64,000 bases of DNA from Galeruca laticollis. Lineage: Eukaryota > Arthropoda > Insecta > Coleoptera > Chrysomelidae. Made by a program: the position numbers and the translations under genes. Below are positions 21,512 through 34,147 of this stretch, one piece after another; the first letter of the stretch is position 1, and every line of letters begins with the position of its first letter. The stretch lies in the NCBI GenBank assembly GCA_963921935.1, contig OY998175.1:209328655-209392654 (forward strand). The letters are read 5' to 3'. The notes beneath the pieces are model-generated. The model was not told where the DNA came from, did no database searches, and saw nothing but the letters and a program-made list of their open reading frames with translations.

Positions 21512-23347
21512 GAATTCGGCACTATTATAATCCCCTATTACCTGCACCCCCTCTTTACCTGGACAAGATACATGAATTCGGCACTACAGTTTAGCTTTCT
21601 AATCCCTAATCTACGTCCTGTTCATAATTATCTGTGAGGTGTACATCAAGAAGCTCCCACATCATGAATAATACGATAGCGCAAACAAGTGAACGTGGCA
21701 AACAAACTTTAATTGTTGATGGTGGCAAATTTACATTTGCAAAAGTGTTGAAAGCCGAAGAAACTTTTTGGAGGTGTTACGTAAGAACATGTAAAGCAAA
21801 AGTGTGCACTGTGGGGCTTGAAAAAGTCATATCAAGATGTGAATTGGAACATACACATCCCAAAAATACGAAGGCGCTAAACAGGCAAATAGGTTTGTGG
21901 ATATGTATTTTTTAAATTTATTTGTGCTTTATTCATGTTTATTGTGTCGTATTTATTTAAAAAGCAATTACTGATTGGATATTATTATTTTAGTTAGCAA
22001 CAGTGCCAAAAGGAAGGCAGAAGAAGACATTACAGAAAAACCTTCGAAAATTATTCATTTAGCATTGAAAAACCATGTAGAAGCAATGGACACTTTAACT
22101 GTAAGAGATATTAATTATATAAGAAATAATGTCTACTACAAGCGAAAGAAAATGCAGCCAAGTTTACCGACGAGTGCAGAAGAAACCATAAGAGTTTTAC
22201 AAAATTTGGAATGTAAAACAATTAAAGGGGAAATTTTTTTGACAGGTGTTGAGCAGGAAAAGCAAATTATAGTATTTTCTTGCGAAACAAATTTACGTGT
22301 TTTGTGTTATTGCGACACAATATATTTAGATGGTACGTTTAATTATTGTTTAAATTATTTTTTTCAACTATTCACTTTACATACTTTTATTAATGGTCAT
22401 TACATTCCACTAGTGTTTTCTATTTTACGAAGTAAGACTACCTCAGTTTATATAGACACATTTCAATTTATTAAAAAAAAGTGTCGAGAAGTAGATTTAG
22501 ATTTTAATCCAAAGTTAATTGTAGTAGACTTTGAGAAAAGTATACATAATGCTATAGAATTTGTTTGGCCCATGGTGATGATAATAGGGTGTCGATTTCA
22601 TCTGGACCAAAGTTGGTACAGAAAACTTCAAAAACTAAGTTTGGCTTCAGAGTAACGTGATGCAAATAATGAAGTAGGAAGATGGCTAAACTATGTCTTT
22701 GGTTTGCCATTTTTACAGCCTAGTGAAGTATCAGACTGTTTTGCTTTAGATTTAATGAGTACTCAACCTAATGACAGCAGAGTAATCGAGTTTTCAGATT
22801 ATATACTGGAAAATTATATAGATGAACAGCAAGCTATGTTTCCACCTAAAATTTGGGCTAGTTGCACTAGTTCAATCACTAGAACAACTAATTGCTGCGA
22901 ATCATTTCATTCAAAATTTAATGAAGGCTTTTATAAAACACATCCATCGCTATTTATGTTTATTAACATTTTAAACAATTTTCAAACTCAGACATATGTT
23001 AAACTAAATAGTGTTCATGAACCTGTGCGCCACAAGGATCTTAAAACAAAATGCAGACAAGTATTTTTAGAACAAAAAATTGGTGACTACTTTGTAAATA
23101 AAATAGATAGGCTACAATTTGTCAAATGTCTAGAATATTTTTATAAACAATGTCCATAGTGTAGAACAATGCAAAAATAAATACATTTATTTCTAATCTC
23201 TGTTTTTTAAATTTTGAGAATACGAAACAATTAGGTAATAAGATAAAGTTGATAAACGGTGCCCAGTTCGAGTACTTGAATAATGTGTAATGCGAGGTCT
23301 AGTGACGAATTCATGCGTAGAGATTAAGGGTATGTGGTGCCCAATTC
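21512..23347 (+). mobile_element. FLYWCH-MULE DNA transposon
   Basis: A two-exon FLYWCH-MULE transposase is bounded by imperfect inverted ends. The left end has GAATTCGGCACTA at 21512 and again at 21574. The right end, read on the minus strand, has GAATTGGGCACCA (from 23347) and GAATTCGTCACTA (from 23312). Both ends thus carry a doubled subterminal motif. No exact 9-bp target duplication was found. Confidence 0.75.
21634..23159 (+). pseudogene. MULE transposase with FLYWCH zinc finger, one nonsense codon
   Basis: Exon 1 (to about 21890) encodes a FLYWCH-type finger: SERGKQTLIVDGGKFTFAK, then FWRCYVRTCKAKVCT and CELEHTH. A GTTTGT donor follows, and an acceptor TTATTTTAG precedes exon 2 at about 21993. 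Exon 2 carries the MULE DDE core: YLDGTFNYC (first aspartate), LIVVDFEKS (second) and GCRFHLDQSW (the C-H motif). After a single TAA at 22653-22655 the same frame continues to 23159 with TTNCCESFHSKFN. It would bind the element's ends and cut and paste them. Only one disabling change is visible, so this is a young or recently dead copy. Confidence 0.88.
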
Positions 23348-24001
23348 ATGGTCGCCCATATAAACAAACATTATTCAATTTGAATACCGAGAAAAGAGAA
23401 AATGAACGATAAATATTATATAAATGCAACTGCTAGATTCTTCGTCATATGCCACATAAATAAAATATGTTCATTCTATAGCGATGCGTGTCGGTGTCAA
23501 CTTCCCCAGAAGTCCCTGGTGTTAATAAACTGATCGGATTTCTGTATAAGCCGTTGCCATAAATTACAGCGGATTTAAGTGGTGACCATTGTTAATGGAA
23601 TTATTTCGCTTGTTTCTACCTTTCCTAAGTGAATGTTAAATTGAATTATTGGTATAAATAGTTTCGTTTACACTACGTGGGAGACATTTTCTGTATGGGA
23701 GCTGCCATACAGGAATTATATATTTGTATTAACTTGCTGTTGTAATTGGTATAATATAAATCTCAATGGATGACAGACATGAGAATATTAGAAAACTCCG
23801 TGGTTAAAATCATATTTTATAAGGGAGGTAATTTGTTCAAATTATCGACACGAGATATAATAATAATAATAATTTTGGGAATAACGCACAGCTAGGCCTC
23901 AGTTTGGCGCCTCTAAACTAGGAAAGTAAAAATATAGGTATATGTAAAATAAATTGAGTGAATGAAACGACGAGTACTCAGGGTGTATTTATTATTAAAA
24001 T
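23348..24001. other. intergenic DNA, no feature recognised
   Basis: A short (TAA)n-like run lies near 23855-23870. No coding sequence or repeat boundary is seen. Confidence 0.5.
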
Positions 24002-24045
24002 ACAGCTAAACGCTTTCGGCCATTAGGCCATTCTCTCAAAGCTGT
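24002..24045 (-). ncRNA. PLE-type structured motif (divergent hammerhead-like)
   Basis: On the minus strand an outer stem ACAGCT/AGCTGT encloses GAGAGA, a perfect GGCC-TAAT-GGCC hairpin and GAAAGCG. This resembles the GGCC hairpin plus CGAAA motif of Neptune/Penelope terminal repeats, where hammerheads occur. The invariant CUGANGA box is not preserved here (TTTGAGAGA), so it is a degenerate or different fold. No RT lies beside it. Confidence 0.45.
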
Positions 24046-24053
24046 CGTCATAA

Positions 24054-24108
24054 AAAATCCTACAACAGGTGTCAAAAAACATCCTACAACAGGTGTCAAA
24101 AAACATCC
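24054..24108 (+). repeat. 24-bp tandem duplication
   Basis: ATCCTACAACAGGTGTCAAA occurs twice in tandem, and a third partial ATCC start follows. It lies beside the PLE-type motif. Confidence 0.8.
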
Positions 24109-24283
24109 AATGAATACAGAATGTAGAAATGTATGATGTTACATCATTATTAGACTAAAATGATTAAAAACATTAAAAATACCCTTCCAAGAGGGTGTAC
24201 AAGTATATTTTATATAAAATATTAATGTTAAATATCACTTTTGTTGTGTATTTTCTTGTTACGTTCTCTTTTAGTTTTACAAT

Positions 24284-25270
24284 ATGTTTTATGTAAACGA
24301 AGAATTATTTGACATGATAGGTGTTTATTTTGAATCCATGAGAAATGCTACAGTTGCTGCGAGGTTATATGCGCAGCAATATCCTGGTAGACACCACTCG
24401 AGTAAAAAAGTTTTTCTTCGAGTTATCCATCGTTTCGAACAACCGGAAATATTCATCTTCTTACATATCGCAGGCAACGCAGCCTATGTCGAGTTTAATC
24501 CTCACCTAAGCACTAGAGCTATTGCGCAGGGCCTTGGAGTAGCTCGAACTACGGTTCAAAACCTCTCAAGGAGCAAAGGTAAGAAATTATTGACTCTACA
24601 ACTCTAAAAATTAGATTGGTATAATCGAGGCATAAAATTTTAAGTTCGGCGTTTCGATTCTGAACCTTAGATATAAACTTCAGTTGTCTTTATTTTGTTT
24701 CAGTATACACCCATATCACTTAGTCCTGCACCAGGATTTGACTGCAGAAGATTGTGATCGACGATTAGATCATTGCCACTAGTTTTTGAGTATGCTGGAA
24801 AAAGATCGACAAATTCTGTCACGTATATTGTGGACAGATGAGGCCACTTTTCATAGTAATGGAAGTGTGAATCTCCATAATATGCACTATTGGTTAGGTG
24901 AGGGCAGGAATTCTAGGAGGACGGATTATTGGGCCATTCTCTTCCAATGAACGACTAAATGGTGACAGCTACCTGTCGATTTTAAGAGGAGAATTGCAGA
25001 CTTGGTTAGAGGAACTGCCCTTTGGAATTCGTCAACGAATATTATTCCAGAACGATAGCTGTCAAGCTTACTTTGCAACAAATATTCAGGAATTTTTGGA
25101 TGGATAGGACGAGGCAGCATATTTCCATGGCCGGCGAGATCGGCGGATTTAATATGCCTGAATTTTTATTTGTGGGTTCGAGTAAAAGATATAGCTTTTG
25201 CAACTCGACATACTATACAGGACAATATGATTGGACGAATAAGGGATTGTATGCACTATATCAGTAGCTG
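24284..25270 (+). pseudogene. mariner-like (DUF4817) transposase, decayed, with probable intron
   Basis: The N-terminal part (24284 to about 24578) shows ESMRNATVAARLYAQQYPGR and KVFLRVIHRFEQ, then STRAIAQGLGVARTTVQ. After a probable intron (about 24579-24703, GTAAGA to TTTCAG) come HPYHLVLHQDLTAEDCDRRL, RILWTDEATFHSNG (first catalytic aspartate), GRIIGPFSSNERLNGD and ILFQNDSC (second). Roughly 18 residues are missing between the HYW segment and GRIIGP, and stops follow after 25107. The visible splice sites do not keep phase, so indels have occurred. It is a relative of 19697-20137. Confidence 0.8.
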
Positions 25271-26142
25271 AACTAAGCACTGGAGTTTGGTCTACGCGGA
25301 AAATAATGTACGAGTATAAGTGCATCGGAAGCGATGAACGGCCATTTGAACAGTTAGGACGCCATTAATCGAATATAGTAATTAACTAAAATTTGTTTCT
25401 AAAGTTCTCTAATGAATGGGTACTCCCTATTATTACATTCTTATGGTGAAGCAGTGATTAACTCAGCCGATGTTGCTGACTTATCCCACCGCTGTCACTA
25501 GTGTAATAAATGTTGGTTAAAAGAGTCCTCTGTTACCAGCGTAATAACTAGTGGCCAGTTAGGGTTTACAGCCCTCCGTTACCAGTGTAGGACAACCTTT
25601 CGAATTCCTATTGCCCTGAATTTTTGCAGCGTGCTGTCACCAGTGCCTTACGGCACAATTTAGAGCCAGGAACTCCCCTGTGGGTAACCTCGGTGGAGAT
25701 GGTTTCCTGGCGCGAGCGGTCAAGGTCTCCGTGGGGCCTCTTGGGCGTATACAAATGTGCCAAGCCTGAGTTCTAAGGCAGGTTGCGTCAGCCCGTTCAA
25801 ACTTGCTGGTCCGAGGGTAGGGGTTGTTGATAAGGGAAACAGTTTGGGTGGATAAATATGTACATATATATTACAATCAGTTATTAATTAGATCAAATAA
25901 TACAGCCCGGGTTTGGACAAAATAAAGTTACTCGGGGGAGAATGCCCCGGTATGTTGCACTAGAAATTTAATTAGGGAAAAACTTCTTTCCTAATCTGGA
26001 AGTAGTTACCCGTTATTAAGACAACCGTAGAGGATGTCTTGCATATGACTATCCCTGTATATGAAATGAAACAAACAAAATAAATCTGACTCGGGCAAAA
26101 CGTCTTCCAAATTTCTGAAAGGGGTCTTTCCTGATTATGAAA
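25271..26142. other. unassigned moderately GC-rich DNA
   Basis: About 25480-25830 is richer in G and C than its surroundings and contains repeated GTTACCAG and GTCACTAGTG-like words. It may be part of an unrecognised repeat. No ORF or terminal structure was seen. Confidence 0.35.
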
Positions 26143-26560
26143 GATAAAATACGATATATCGTACAGTTGGATATCCTGTACAATATAAGATAATAATTAT
26201 TAAACAAAACTTTCGAAATCTGATGGTATAAATACGATATCTCGTACAGTTGAATATCCTGTACATTATAAGAAAATAATTATTAAGCAAAACTTTCGAA
26301 ATCTGATGGTACAGTTGGATATCCTGTATAATATAAGAAAATAATTATCAAACAAAACTTTCGAAAAAAATACGATATCTCGTACAGTTGGATATCCTGT
26401 ACAATATAAGAAAATAATTATTAAATAAAACTTGCGAACTCTAAGGGGAATAAATATGATATCTCGTACAGTTGGATATCCTGCACAATATACGAAAATA
26501 TAAGAAAATAATTATCAAACAAAACTTTCGAACATACGATATCTCTTATATAGTAACTTA
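26143..26560 (+). repeat. ~83-bp tandem array, about five units, with internal palindromes
   Basis: Units begin near 26143, 26228, 26311 (truncated), 26367 and 26449. Each contains ACGATATCTCGTACAG, GTTGGATATCCTGTAC, AAGAAAATAATTAT and CAAAACTTTCGAA. GTACAG and CTGTAC are inverted around GGATATCC-like words, so every unit can fold. No coding sequence is present. Confidence 0.85.
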
Positions 26561-27830
26561 GATCGATTTCAAATCGTACTATTTCCCAAATATGTTAGGT
26601 GAGGGGCTCAGATGTCAATAGTGCACTCAATATGACCAAAATAGATGTACCTTTTTGGACACCCAGTCAAATCAAATAAAATGTCAATACGGTATTTGTT
26701 CAAAAAAATAATGATACGAAATAAAAAACTTACGTGTTTGAATTATCACAAGTCACAACTACACAATATCACTGTTAACGTAGGGCCGTCGAAGTGGCCG
26801 GCCATACAGTACCTGGTCACTCGATGAGGGTTACTACCTCACTGCCTCTGTTACCAAAATTCCTGCTATTTATTTTAGAATCTTTTCATTTTTGCTCTTG
26901 TCTCATGTTTTTTTTATTTTCGTAACTGAAGGTTAATTTTCAATTTCATTATACTAATTTGCAACGTTTGACTATATTTTTGATAAACAGAATATGGCAA
27001 ACACATGATGTATTGCTTATCGATCTTGCCGGTTATGTAAAATTGTTTGTATAAAATTCTTTCGCGGCGGAGGTCAACAATTGTTTTTTTATATTAATTA
27101 TTTTCGACTTATTTTATTATCAAGAAAATTATATCAATAAAGGGTGTCATTAAAATTTCCTATGTCATATCTCGTGTTTATTACAGTTCCGTAACTGGCA
27201 TTGGTGTTCTTCAGTATTTTACTATAGGTTCCGGAGATATTTCATAGCCAGCGGCCTAATGTTGCTTCTTTTATTGATATCTCCGTATATGAAAGAGATA
27301 GGAAGTTGCGGATTACGCTAGCTTTTTAGGAATATCGTTCTCTATTTAATTGTGCAAAAAGAGATATAGCCTACTATTCAAATTTTATATGATAATGCGC
27401 AATAACTGTTGTAATGTTAAACAGCGCACTCTAGGTTCCACACCAAAATATGTTCTGAAACAATTCATACACTAGGTTATTAAATAAAAAGAGCGGTTTT
27501 AAATGATACCTAGATTACTTAAATCGGTTAGCCCCTACTGGAGTTATTGCCATTTAAATAAAAACATATTTGACGTTCCCACACCACTACATTTTATAAA
27601 ATAGAGTAAAATACCTTGAATAAAAACTGTCACAAATTTTCCGGCATTATTCAAAAATACCCTCACTTGCAAATTTTTCTCAGAAAACGCCCGTTTTATA
27701 ATTAGCCATAGCAGTTGCGCCCTCGAGCGACCATCTTTCGAACTTGAAAATAATTTCCAGCGACTTCTCTTGGCCGATTTACCTAATAAATTCTTTTTAC
27801 AGAAATTTCACCACACTAGTACCGAATTAA
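26561..27830. other. intergenic DNA, no feature recognised
   Basis: AT-rich with scattered short open frames. It ends at the TAA (27828-27830) that serves as target duplication of the Harbinger element. Confidence 0.45.
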
Positions 27831-27847
27831 TAGTGTTTTCGGTTTAC
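27831..27847 (+). repeat. Harbinger 1 left terminal inverted repeat
   Basis: This 17-bp perfect core matches the complement of 36048-36064. Weaker matches follow (GCTCGG-like). Confidence 0.85.
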
Positions 27848-28070
27848 ATGCTCGGAAATTACCCTCACTGAGATTCATTACGTCATACACCGAGAAAAGA
27901 TTGATATTCATTCCACTGCGAGCAATCTCGATCTCTCTTCGATTATATAATCGAGCATACCTCATCAAATGGCCGGAGATGGCCAACCTAACCTCATTGA
28001 TTTTATGACTACTTTTCTGGTCATTCTTGAAAATATCGAAGAGATTTGTTTTTAATTTAGGTGATTAAAT

Positions 28071-28980
28071 ATGGACGCAATAACAAGGAAGAAATTGTTT
28101 ATTAATCCCATTTATGATATTGACAATAAATTCGACAAAAATGATGGACACATTTTGTACCATTTGACTGAGAATGGTGAGAAACTATTTCTAGTTATAT
28201 AAAGTCAATAGTCGTCAAATTAGAAAAAAACGCTAATTATATAGTTGGGAATCCATAAATAAACCACTTGACTATATAATTATGTAAAACATTAGTATAT
28301 TGTCTTTGTCAAATACTTTGTTATTATTTGAAATCGAGTCATGTTTCTTTTATTACTCATTATAGGAATTGAAAATATTGTGTACCTGAATGAAGTCCGT
28401 TTTGAAAGCTCTGATAGAAGCCCTTAAAACACTAGTGAAGAGCCCAGCAATATAAATGAAGATGTGGGTAGAGATATAAAGATTGAATGGTCCGAAATCA
28501 ATACAAAGTTATTGCTTAATCTTTTTGGTGGTGGACTACCACAAGTAGGACCACTAAAAACGTACAAAAATAAAAAAAGTCCTATGGCAACACATTGTTA
28601 ATGTAATTGCAGAAACGTTAGGGATTTCAAGATCACCGACTAGTGTGAAACCAGATACAAAACTATACTAAAACGAAAGGGGAATTCCATGAAAATGAAT
28701 AAAACATCAGGAGAAACCAAAGTAGATGTAGAGTTTCAACAGGAAATTGAAAAAATAAGGTCTCAAGATGACAGTCTCAAACCAGAGGTGTTAATGAATG
28801 GGGATTCCCTAATAACAAATAACAAACGTGCAAATAAAAGGAAAGATAGTGTTAAAAAATCATGTAATTTCCGAAGTTCTCCCATTATAACATTTTTGAA
28901 AGATATTCATAAAGAAAAATAAGATAATAATGTAAGCAGACATATAGAAAAGATGGAACTACTTAAAGGACTTTTTAAAG
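28071..28980 (+). pseudogene. Harbinger-associated Myb/SANT-like protein, broken
   Basis: Exon 1 starts at ATG 28071 and ends at a GTGAGA donor (28177). Exon 2 starts at 28376 after an acceptor and keeps the frame. It reads IENIVYLNEVRFESSD, then IEWSEINTKLLLNLF, the start of a Myb/SANT-like DNA-binding domain (W and LLL spacing). A stop at about 28424 and frame changes near 28580 and 28660 break it. The tail at 28689-28922 is basic and polar. In Harbinger elements this protein escorts the transposase to the ends. It is the convergent partner of the minus-strand transposase. Confidence 0.65.
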
Positions 28981-30014
28981 ATAGAAACTGTTAAGGAAAT
29001 ATCTTGATATGCCATAAAATGTTGATCCAATATTTAATTTTTAAAAACAAATTACTTTGTTTCTTGTTTCATTTAAGTGTTACAGATTAGTTATTTGGTT
29101 TTTTCTACTAAAGATACTTTGCTAGCAAGTTACTTTTATTAAGTTAGTGTTAGTGAGAATAAATAAAGATATGTTTCAGAAGACATTGAAATTTTATTTT
29201 ATTAAGGATAAGTTATTTTAATACAGACATGTTAGAAATATGTATTTTCATCTTAATTCATTCTTATAAAACATTAATGCTATGTCATCTCTTTTAATAA
29301 CACCTGCTTCTTTATTCAATTCATGAGCTTTTCTATTCAGTTCCCGATTCTCACCATGCTGACCCAACGGAGACTCATTAAATGCAGCAACTTCTTTTAA
29401 AATATATTCCTAGTCTATGCATATATTGAGAAGGACGCAGCAACTTATTATAAACATTGATATTCTTAGAACAGTATGGTTCTCCACTTTAATTAATTGT
29501 CGAAATCTGTTCTTCAAAATACCAAAAGTATTCTCTATTTTGATACGAGTTGCTGAAAATTTGTTATTGTACAATTGATGCATTTCATTAAGGTTTCCGT
29601 AGTCTCTATATGGAGTTAGCAGATTCTGTGATAAGGGGTATGCACAATCTCCTAAAAGATGAAAGTTTGCTCCCAAACTATCAACCTTTCTTTTTACATA
29701 TGGCAACCTAAAAACTCTGGCATCATGAATTTTACCAGGGATACCTGTAAAAACGTCTAAAAATTTTCTTTGGTGAGCACAGATACCTTGAAGTGTTATA
29801 GATGGCGTGTCATGTCGATTTGTATAGGTTGATTTTATTTTATATGCTGGAGTTCTTATATTAATGTATGTGCCATCAATGCATCCTACAACTCAAGGAA
29901 ATCCAGCGATCTAAAATAGTAATGAAATTATGAGTGTGTGTGTGAAATGGAGGGTTGGCATTGGACAGAATCCGTTTGCCACAGAAATGGTGTTAAAATA
30001 GGTCCTAATATATT

Positions 30015-32856
30015 TTCGGTTTAAATTAATTTAGATAAGTTTGCTTTCTCTGAGAAAAGTAATTAACTGATCTAGGACATTTTTATTATTCATACTTAGC
30101 AGAGTGGTTAAATTAAAGGGTTGAGCTATATTACTCTCGGTGATGAAACGTAGAAAGTTAGGACGACTATTGCTATATTTTCCACATGAAAAAAATATGT
30201 GGTTCAAGTCAGCAATGGATTCGTTGTCGCATGAACAGATGTTCGTTTCTGCTACACCAATTCTGTGAAGATGTGCTGGAAATTTAGCATGATTCTATTT
30301 TAACCTGATAATAGTGACAGAGTACGCTCGGCTTACAGCATAGTCATCAATGTGTGGGACGCGATTCGGTGAGGTTGGATGTATTAAAGTGTAATGATTG
30401 TTAGATTTTTTGGTAAATTCTATCCAACTCTTTTCCCAACTTTTACGTGATTCAATTTTTCCTTTGTTGATTATGTTACTAAAATCGTATTTACCTATGA
30501 CGTTCGGTAATTTAGTGGCATCCTTGGCTAAAGAGTCAACTTTGACATTCCCCAAAATACCTGCATGACCTTTCACCCAGATGAAAATAACTATGTTTCC
30601 CTGTGTGGACAGCTTGTGGAGAAGTTTCTTAATGTTACAAATGTTTAGAGATGTAGATAACTTTTTGTGGGATAGATTGCCAATAGCTTCAAGTACAGAT
30701 TTGGAATCGGACATTATTAATGCATTTTGCGTAAGTTTTTGTTTAATTAACCACTGTAGTGCTTCTTCGATTGCAAAGATTTCGGCAGTGAAAATGGAAC
30801 AAGTATCTGAGATTTTATATTGAAGTTTAGTACTGGTATCGGAGATATAAACGGCCCACCCAGTACCGCTTGTTGATTTTGAACCGTCTGTGAAGATTTA
30901 AAAGAAGCTATGATATTTATTGATTATTTCGTTAAGGCGAGATTGGTTAACAGTGTGGATTTCGCTGTAAGTCGGAAATATGACTCTTGGTCCGAAGGTG
31001 ATATCTGAAAATTCAAGTTCAAATATGGGAAGTTTTTTATGAGGTGTGATCAGATCAATGCATTTATTGAAAATAACGTATGCATCCGCCAAGGGTGGAC
31101 TATTTTTTTGTTCCAATATTTATTTGTTAGATTTTCTATAGACAGTTGAGGGACTAATTGATTAAGGGTATTGTTATAATTGAAAAACTTTAAGTAACAT
31201 AGTTTTTTAAAAGCTTAATAATTTCGTCTGATACCTAAAGGGGGCTCTCTTGCCTCTGCAAGAATGAGTGGAGTGGGCGATGATTTGAAGGCTCCAATGC
31301 ATATCCTTATAGCACTATATTGTACTCGATCAATTTTTTTTAAATGTACATTTGCAGCAGACCCATACATGATACAACCATAATCAAGTATCGACCGAAT
31401 GTATGCCCGATAGAACAGGAGAGCGATTTTAGGATCAGCTCCCCATTTAGTTTTTGTGACGCATTTCAACATATTTATCCCCTTTTCAACTTTACTCTTG
31501 AGATGGTTTATGTGGCTACCCCACAGAAGTTTATTATCTAGTACAACGCCTAAATATTTGTATTCTGTTTTGATTGGTATTTTGAGACCACTCAGAGTGA
31601 GCGTATCAGTGAGGTGCAATCTGTGTCTAGTAAAAAACATAACAGCTGCTTTTTCTGGAGAAATTGTTAAGGCGTGATCACTGAACCATGTCTTAAGGCA
31701 ATATACAATATATTTCAGTACTTTGACACATTGATTGTAGTTATCCTGTGTGGTGTAGAAACAAAAATCATCTACGTATTGTATGCATTTTACATCCGAA
31801 TCAAAGATGTTATGTAAACTATAAGTATATACATTGAATAGAAGGGGACTAAGAGCCGCTCCTTGAGGTAATCCGTGATTGGCAACCCTTGGTCCATGCA
31901 ATACATTATTATTGTCTTTAATGTATATTTTTCGATTGGGAAACAAGTCTACAATGTCGTATGAAATCTTAGGATGAACGTTTAATGAAATTAAACTTTC
32001 AGTGAGAATGTTCAGATCAACCGAGTCATATGCGCCTTTTTAAGTCCACAAACAGACAACCGACGTACAAGTTTTTCGAGAATGAATATTGTACATCTGA
32101 GACTAATTGGGAGACAGCTTCCATCGTTCCCATTCCAAGTCGACATCCATACTGCGAATGTGGTAGCTTTGAATTGTATTCTGAATACCATTCCAACCTA
32201 GCCTTTATCATGCGTTCAAACGTTTTCATAATACAGGACATGAGCGAGATTGGGCGATAAGAAGATATATTATTTGGGTCTTTTTTGGGTTTTAAAATAA
32301 GAACAATGATAGTTTCTTTAAGCTCATCAAAGACGCGGCTATTAAGCCACCATTTATTAAAAATATCTAATAGTGCATTCTTAGCTATCGATGGTAAAAA
32401 TGTGAGCATTTTATAGGTTATATTATCACTGCCGGGCGCCGTTCCACGGCGAGATAAGAGAGCAGATCCCAATTCTGATAAGCTGAAATGATTACGGGGA
32501 AAATTGCTAGAGTGAGTTATTTTTGTTGTGATGGTGAATATAATACTAGCAGTAGGAGGAGCAAAATAATCTAGTAACTTATCTATCATCTCTGTGGATG
32601 TATATGATTGCGAATTACAATATTTTTTGTTGCCCCCCTTGCCATCAATTCTGTTATTTTGTATACTGTTATAACCATATATATTCATATTAACACCTGG
32701 TTTTAGCCAGGTTTCACAAAGTATAAGAATGTCAAAAGTTTCATGAGATAGCAGGTTCAATAAATTTGGTTTACGTTTATTTATAGAAGCTACATTCCAT
32801 TGAATTATTTTTAATTGCCTAGTAGCATGACTCATCGCTACTCCTGACGGTATCAA
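30015..32856 (-). pseudogene. LINE 1 pol: endonuclease remnant, RT, RNase H
   Basis: The endonuclease start LKIIQWNVASINKRKPNLL and ILCETWLK is joined at about 32630, without loss of frame, to the pre-RT segment NKKYCNSQ, so most of the endonuclease is deleted. RT follows: YRPISLMSCIMKTFERM, LFVDLK, LPQGAALSPLLFN and YVDDF. One extra base in the A run near 32040 shifts frame. RNase H retains its acidic residues (FTDGSK, TAEIFAIEEAL, MSDSKS, VDSLAK) after a stop near 30897. The C-terminus has a CSCDNES...HIFFSC motif. Endonuclease loss would prevent normal target-primed insertion. Confidence 0.85.
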
Positions 32857-32959
32857 TTGTATCGAATTCTAAGGCCGTAGCTATAAAATCCCTAGTATTT
32901 GAGTCTGTGAGTGGGTTGAGGTGAGTTGAAGTACTAGATTTTAAATCGAAATTAGTATG

Positions 32960-34147
32960 GATGAAGTTAATGATATTTTCTATGACTTTCTCTTTATATT
33001 GAACAAAATCATCCCTGTGAGGGTTTGGAATAATGGGAGCTGTTTGAGGTGCCTTTGGTACATCTGTTTTTTTTTGAGGAAGTTGGTGGGGGTGTTATGG
33101 GAGGGGTAGAGGCCTTACATTTTTTTGAAGGTGCAGTTGGTTTATGTAGCATATATGCGGGGGGATGTACTGTGACTGCGAAGTTACAGGTAGAGGAGGG
33201 AAGTTTTGTGTATTATTAAAAACTGCAAATCTGTTATTCGTTGTGATTTTTGAATATGTAGGATTGTTAACTATGGTTTCGGCTTCTTTAAAAGAAATAT
33301 TTTTAAACGCCATTTCTCTTTTGATGTTATGTTGTTTTGTATACATAGGACATTTTTTGGATATCGTATAGGGTGATTGTTGGTTTGGCAATATATGCAA
33401 AAACTGCCAGGATTTGAGCATTCTGAGTCCTTGGTATGTACTTCAGTACATATTTGACACCTTTGTGACTTTGATTCACACAATTTGGCTATGTGGCCAT
33501 ATCTCAAACAGCTATAGCGTTGCACAACCAGGTGAATATAAGGCTCCACGGAAAATGAGGTTAAATTAATTTTAATTTTTTCGGGAATGAAGTTTCCTTC
33601 AAAAGTGACAATTATTAGTTGACGATCAACAAATTTGATTCCACCTTCACCATCCGTAACCATTCACCTCTTCATACGCTGAACTTTGACCACCTTCATA
33701 TTATCGCATTCAATGTTTTTGAGTAAAAAATCTTCAGAAAAAAAAGTGTCTACCCATCTCACAAGACCTTAGCGGTGATTATAGAATGTGGGAATGTACG
33801 CAACCAACTGATTTTTGTACATGATTTCATGGCCTACTAATGAATTCGCTATATCGTAATTTTTAAAAATTACTTTTACTCTACTTACTCCTACCGATAT
33901 TATATCTACTATGTTTTGTTTAAATTTGTCTTCAGTTAACAAAAAATATCCTATTTTCATTGGAAATAACCTGCCGAAGTTTTTGTTCATGTGCTCTACA
34001 AAAACATAAAACGGACCTTTATCTTTCATAGTGTATTTATTTGTTAAATTGAATAATTTTCAATCTTTATAGGAATCTTTGTTATTGATAGTGTCCATGT
34101 CGTCAGAATTATCGGGAGGCCCTGGGCCGCCCGTATTTGTGTTCATA
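32960..34147 (-). pseudogene. LINE 1 gag (ORF1) with zinc knuckles
   Basis: The frame begins MNTNTGGPGPPDNSDDMDTI. It continues with an RNA-binding-like segment (GPFYVFVEHMNKNFGRL, RVKVIFKNYDIANSLVG) after one stop and reaches three cysteine knuckles: CLRYGHIAKLC, CQICTEVHTKDSEC and CIYCQTNNH. A frameshift near 33300 shifts to the C-terminal part (FKEAETIVNNPTYSKI, NRFAVFNNTQNFPPLP). This protein would coat LINE RNA. Three or more stops or frame changes make it inactive. Confidence 0.8.

Noticed and set aside
26143..26560. CRISPR-like repeat array
   Set aside because: The units are contiguous tandem repeats without unique spacers, and the genome is animal.
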